Assembly: GCA_947492525.1 (NCBI GenBank)
Contig: CANLNQ010000001.1
Location: 1-64,000, forward strand
Length of the DNA stretch: 64,000 bases
DNA from: an uncultured Granulosicoccus sp.
Lineage (GTDB): Bacteria > Pseudomonadota > Gammaproteobacteria > Granulosicoccales > Granulosicoccaceae
Reading direction: 5' to 3'
Shown here: piece by piece, positions 60,915-64,000 of the stretch
Numbering within the stretch: position 1 is the stretch's first letter
Layout of the letters: each line of letters begins with the position of its first letter
Made by a program: the position numbers and the translations under genes
Notes under the pieces: model-generated
Databases searched by the model: none
Seen by the model: the letters and a program-made list of their open reading frames with translations, nothing else
Told to the model about the DNA's origin: nothing

Positions 60915-61787
60915 TCAGTCGACTGCCAGCCAACGCTGAAAATCGACAGGCAAGGGTGTCAGCTCACCATCGCTGCGCCAGTTGTGCTCGACCCCTTGCT
61001 GCGAGATCCGCGCAATGCGATCTTCGTCCAGCGGGTGTGTGCTGAGAAAGCGCTCCAGCCATGGCGTTTTCGCCAGAGAGGATTGCCGGTCACGACTGGC
61101 GCTGAACAGTTCGAACAGGGTCGATGCGCCATTGACATGACCGTACAATCCATTGACGGCGGCCAGTGCGGCATCATCGGCCGCCACTTCCATGGACCGG
61201 GTGAACTGCACCCCCGTGAGCACACCCGCATGGTTCATGACCTGACCGGCCATGCCGGTACCGGCGTTGCCGGTCAGACCCAGCAGTGCAATGGTGCTGG
61301 CGATACCGCCCCCCAGAGCCGCCACCGGATCGCGATGCAGTACGTGCGAGATCTCGTGAGCCATGACCATCGCCAACGTGTTTTCATCGGGCATGCGGGC
61401 CAACAGTCCGCGATAGAACAACAGATTGCCGCCGACCGTTGCGAAGGCATTGAAGACATCCTCGCTGTTGTAGTGCACGGTGACCGACATGTCGTCGGGC
61501 ATGGGCAGATGCCGGCTTACCCGCCCGGCCAACTCATTGAGATAGGCCGTCATTTCCGGGTGCCGCGCCGCTTCCCCCATCTCGATATCCAGGCGCTCCA
61601 TGACACGCTGTTCGTAGCTGAAGGGAATGCGTCGGGCAACGAGGGCACCGGCATACTGCAGGAAGACCACCAGAATCACCACCAGTACGACAGCGCCCAC
61701 CGCCAGTTGCAGAAACTGGCGCAGAGGGTGCACCCGACTGGTATTGATGCCTTCGGCAGGCAGACGATTCTCATACCTCATGTGCAT
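60915..61787 (-). CDS. M48-family membrane metallopeptidase
   Basis: 290 residues. One N-terminal transmembrane helix (LQLAVGAVVLVVILVVFLQYAG), then a zinc peptidase domain with MVMAHEISHVLHRDPVAALGG (HExxH) and SMEVAADDAALAAVNG (third-ligand Glu). The C-terminus has LAKTPWLERFLSTHPLDEDRIARI, the typical substrate-cleft end of BepA/LoiP-type proteases. Its start overlaps the upstream YbjQ-like gene by 17 bp. Likely acts in the periplasm on outer-membrane or lipoprotein substrates. Confidence 0.92.
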   Translation of the reverse strand: MHMRYENRLPAEGINTSRVHPLRQFLQLAVGAVVLVVILVVFLQYAGALVARRIPFSYEQRVMERLDIEMGEAARHPEMTAYLNELAGRVSRHLPMPDDMSVTVHYNSEDVFNAFATVGGNLLFYRGLLARMPDENTLAMVMAHEISHVLHRDPVAALGGGIASTIALLGLTGNAGTGMAGQVMNHAGVLTGVQFTRSMEVAADDAALAAVNGLYGHVNGASTLFELFSASRDRQSSLAKTPWLERFLSTHPLDEDRIARISQQGVEHNWRSDGELTPLPVDFQRWLAVD

Positions 61788-62247
61788 TCCCGTCCGTACC
61801 TGCCATCGGGATCATGGCCGTGCCATAGGCCAGTACTTCCATCGCCCCGACCTTGCCGGTGGCAATGCGCGTGGTATCGAACTTGATGTTGAAGACATAG
61901 GCAGCCTCCAGTGCCAGCGCCTGTTCCTTCATGCGCAGCAGCGCTTCGCGACGCGCACGATCGAGCATCGACTCGAACGGCGTGACACGCCCTCCGAAGA
62001 TGTTGATGAGTCCGGCCAGAAATGCCTTGAAGTAATCCGAGGCAATCACCACGCTGCCGGTCACCAGTTGCTGCTGATAGGCGCGGTCCTCGGGCGGGTA
62101 GCGCGAGGCCACCACCGGTAGCGACTGCATCTGCGCTTCCCGTTCGATGATGCGGCGATAATGCCGCTTTTCCGCCAGTCGACCGAACAGGTAGCCCAGC
62201 ACCAGCAAGGCAACGACACTGCCGGCCTGAAGCAGCAGACCATTCAA
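61771..62247 (-). CDS. Membrane-anchored YbjQ-like protein
   Basis: 158 residues. Starts with TTG 62247 (MNGLLLQAGSVVALLVLGYL), which overlaps the stop of the YbjQ gene as TTGA, so translation is coupled. One transmembrane helix, then a YbjQ/UPF0145-like domain: LVTGSVVIASDYFKAFLAGLINIFGGRVTPFESMLDRARREALLRMKEQALAL, related to the protein encoded just upstream. Its end overlaps the M48 gene. YbjQ proteins form pentamers; the function is unknown. Confidence 0.85.
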   Translation of the reverse strand: MNGLLLQAGSVVALLVLGYLFGRLAEKRHYRRIIEREAQMQSLPVVASRYPPEDRAYQQQLVTGSVVIASDYFKAFLAGLINIFGGRVTPFESMLDRARREALLRMKEQALALEAAYVFNIKFDTTRIATGKVGAMEVLAYGTAMIPMAGTDGNAHEV

Positions 62248-62561
62248 TCTGCCAACTCCACGGCGGTGCCATACACGAAGATCTCGGCGGCACCAGCGGC
62301 AATGCTGGATGTGCTGTAGCGCACATTGAGCACCGCATTGGCCCCCAGAGACTGTGCCTGCTCCAGCATTCGCTCGGTGGCCTCCTCCCGTGAATCGGAC
62401 AACAACTCCGTATAACCGCGCAACTCACCGCCGAAGAAATTCTTCAGCGATGCGGCAATATCCCGCCCCACATGCTTGGAGCGTACTGAACTGCCTTGCA
62501 CCAGACCCAGGTGTCGAACCACCGTGCGCCCCGGCAGAAATTCCAGATTGGATACGAGCAT
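62244..62561 (-). CDS. YbjQ (UPF0145) family protein
   Basis: 105 residues, soluble. It is a full YbjQ domain: MLVSNLEFLPGRTVVRHLGLVQGSSVRSKHVGRDIAASLKNFFGGELRGYTELL ... ATERMLEQAQSLGANAVLNVRYSTSSIA. First gene of an overlapping trio (YbjQ, YbjQ-like, M48), transcribed leftward. Heavy-metal-binding has been proposed for the family but no conserved Cys is seen here. Confidence 0.9.
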   Translation of the reverse strand: MLVSNLEFLPGRTVVRHLGLVQGSSVRSKHVGRDIAASLKNFFGGELRGYTELLSDSREEATERMLEQAQSLGANAVLNVRYSTSSIAAGAAEIFVYGTAVELAD

Positions 62562-62736
62562 GAACCGTCCTGTGTGTGAGATTCCCGGTTAGCAGTCTAC
62601 TCCACCCAATGACGGCATAGCGCGTCTTCCGAACAGCGCCGTTCGGGATTCATCCCGCTGAGCAATTTGGCGCCTGCGCTCGGGAAAGCAGCTCGTCGCC
62701 GGTCTGCCGGGGCAGCCGATCCAGTACACTAGGCGC

Positions 62737-63555
62737 ATGAGTCCTGTCTGCATCATCACCGCCTTGCCTGCCGAATCCCGGGTGTTCATCGACGCACTGA
62801 AATTGCGTCATGTGCCGCTGCGTGGCTTGCGTCTGTATGCTGCGGAACCGTATCTGCTGCTGCAAACAGGCCTTGGCAAACTCAATGCGGCGGCGGCCAC
62901 TGCCGCACTGCTGACGACGCGTCCCGATGTCTCGGCGGTGATCAATGCCGGTATTGCCGGCGGCACAGCCAGCCAGGGTTCGGTGAACCTGGCCCACCAT
63001 GTTCTCGACGTGGCCACCGGACGGCAATGGTACCCGCACCTGCCTCCGCAACGCACGGTGGCACAGCTGTCCACTCACAGCATTCACAGTGTCGACAAGC
63101 CCGCGCGAGACTATACCGATGGCGTGCTTTTCGACATGGAAGCCGCCGGCATCTTCACCGCCGCCAGCAACTACCTGTCCACCGATGCCATCCACGCCGT
63201 GAAGGTCGTCTCGGACAACCCCGATCAGGAACTCGAGGCCATTACCCCGGAGCTGGTCACACAACTGATGCAAGCCTGTCTGCCTGTGGTGCAGCAGCTA
63301 GGCGACTGGCATCGGGCGGCTGTGCAGCAGGATGCTGACGACAGCGGTCTGGAACAATGCAATCAGGACATCGTCGCCACGGTGCGTCACAGCGTCAGCG
63401 ATGCACATCAGCTACGACGTCTGCTGCAGCAGTACCACACGCTGACCGGCAGCATGCCGGATGCGCCAATGCTGCAGCAGCTGAACAACGCCCGCAGGAT
63501 CCGCGAAACCCTGCAACAGGCGGTTCAGGCCGCACCGCTGCGCTACGACTCCTGA
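62737..63555 (+). CDS. Nucleoside phosphorylase/nucleosidase-superfamily protein
   Basis: 272 residues. N-terminal CIITALPAESRVFIDAL, GLGKLNAAAATAALL and the glycine-rich INAGIAGGTASQG fit the PNP/MTAN fold. The nucleoside-binding Met-Glu appears in LFDMEAAGIF and the catalytic Asp in VVSDNPDQ. The C-terminal ~80 residues (helical, Gln-rich) are not part of the standard domain. It stands 7 bp before a spore-photolyase-like gene, with which it is presumably co-transcribed. Substrate unknown. Confidence 0.82.
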   Translation: MSPVCIITALPAESRVFIDALKLRHVPLRGLRLYAAEPYLLLQTGLGKLNAAAATAALLTTRPDVSAVINAGIAGGTASQGSVNLAHHVLDVATGRQWYPHLPPQRTVAQLSTHSIHSVDKPARDYTDGVLFDMEAAGIFTAASNYLSTDAIHAVKVVSDNPDQELEAITPELVTQLMQACLPVVQQLGDWHRAAVQQDADDSGLEQCNQDIVATVRHSVSDAHQLRRLLQQYHTLTGSMPDAPMLQQLNNARRIRETLQQAVQAAPLRYDS

Positions 63556-63562
63556 GCCAGGC

Positions 63563-64000
63563 ATGGACACTGTCTATATAGAGCGGGAAGTGCAGACTCA
63601 TCCGCGCACACAACGAATCTGCCAACGCTACCCCAACGCCCGACACATCCTCATCGAACGGCATGGGGACGTATTCAATGCTCGCGCCCAGGACTTCCGA
63701 CGGCAGAAATCCAATCCGGCTCTGATACTGGCGCACAAGGCAGGCAGACGCGTACACGCCACACCGCCGGGTTACCACATCGGTGGCAACCACAACTACT
63801 ACTTCTCGCACATGCTCAACTGCGTGTACGACTGTCGTTACTGCTTTCTGCAGGGCATGTACCAGTCGGCCAACCATGTGGTCTATGTCAACAGTGAAGA
63901 CTTCATGCAGGACATCACGGACACGGCAAGACAACACAGCTCTGACACCTGGTTCTTCTCTGGCTACGACTGCGATTCGCTGGCTCTGGATCCGATCACG
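63563..64000 (+). CDS. SPL-family radical SAM protein (5' part)
   Basis: 146 codons are visible before the window ends; the gene continues to the right. It starts MDTVYIEREVQTHPRTQRIC. The iron-sulfur motif is CVYDCRYC, a CX3CX2C, inside HNYYFSHMLNCVYDCRYCFLQG, as in spore photoproduct lyase (SplB). In non-sporulating Gram-negatives the substrate of these SPL-like enzymes is unclear. Confidence 0.85.
   Translation, partial: MDTVYIEREVQTHPRTQRICQRYPNARHILIERHGDVFNARAQDFRRQKSNPALILAHKAGRRVHATPPGYHIGGNHNYYFSHMLNCVYDCRYCFLQGMYQSANHVVYVNSEDFMQDITDTARQHSSDTWFFSGYDCDSLALDPIT

Overview
The window reads as part of a moderately GC-rich chromosome of a free-living, probably aquatic gammaproteobacterium. 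Supporting this are the his gene order, thiBPQ behind a TPP riboswitch, a GlnB-type P-II protein, an LpxL-type acyltransferase, MipA and OmpA envelope proteins, and a CsrB/RsmZ-type small RNA. No prophage, insertion sequence, CRISPR array, rRNA or tRNA was seen. Genus-level placement cannot be made from the sequence alone.

Layout. 1-4217: minus-strand dtd-hisB-hisH-hisA-hisF-hisI, with hisE not present. 4259-4504: plus-strand small RNA rich in GGA motifs, with an upstream palindrome and its own terminator; this is the best new find. 4551-9541: rhodanese, lipid A-type acyltransferase, TPP riboswitch and thiBPQ. 9560-16732: minisatellites, a VOC protein, threonine aldolase, thiamine pyrophosphokinase, an LprI-like protein, a Pro-rich OmpA protein, a coiled-coil protein and a DsbA-fold protein. 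16843-19933: a DUF1800/DUF1501 pair. 20051-27383: a 10-bp minisatellite, an unknown secreted protein, CsaA, an OmpA lipoprotein, an SLC13 permease, an AstE-like protein with altered active-site residues, a GT2 and a DUF6164 protein. 27920-31701: a GH16 glycanase, a metallopeptidase-like lipoprotein and an HNH nuclease. 31878-33896: a cluster of the word ATGGGTGTCTG and an ABC exporter broken at a G6 tract. 34154-40085: LysR regulator, glnB, EAL phosphodiesterase and a DUF349 protein. 40392-47015: MoxR-DUF58-TgpA module, YHYH lipoprotein and HupE protein. 47215-52478: an imelysin / di-haem oxidoreductase / imelysin / DUF1513 operon with a Fur-like box. 52672-58628: dehydratase, CHASE histidine kinase with response regulator, a membrane protein and an EEP phosphatase. 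58803-64000: MipA, NudC, an M48/YbjQ operon, and a nucleosidase next to a spore-photolyase-like radical SAM protein that runs off the end.

Connections. Thiamine uptake (thiBPQ) and TDP synthesis (thiN) lie a few kb apart; only thiBPQ shows a riboswitch. The small RNA would titrate a CsrA/RsmA protein and so could affect motility, exopolysaccharide and c-di-GMP traits; the EAL protein and GH16 glycanase are possible but untested targets. A notable feature of the window is tandem minisatellites (units of 8, 9, 10, 12 and 18 bp) between and inside genes, together with a dispersed 11-bp word found both between and inside genes.
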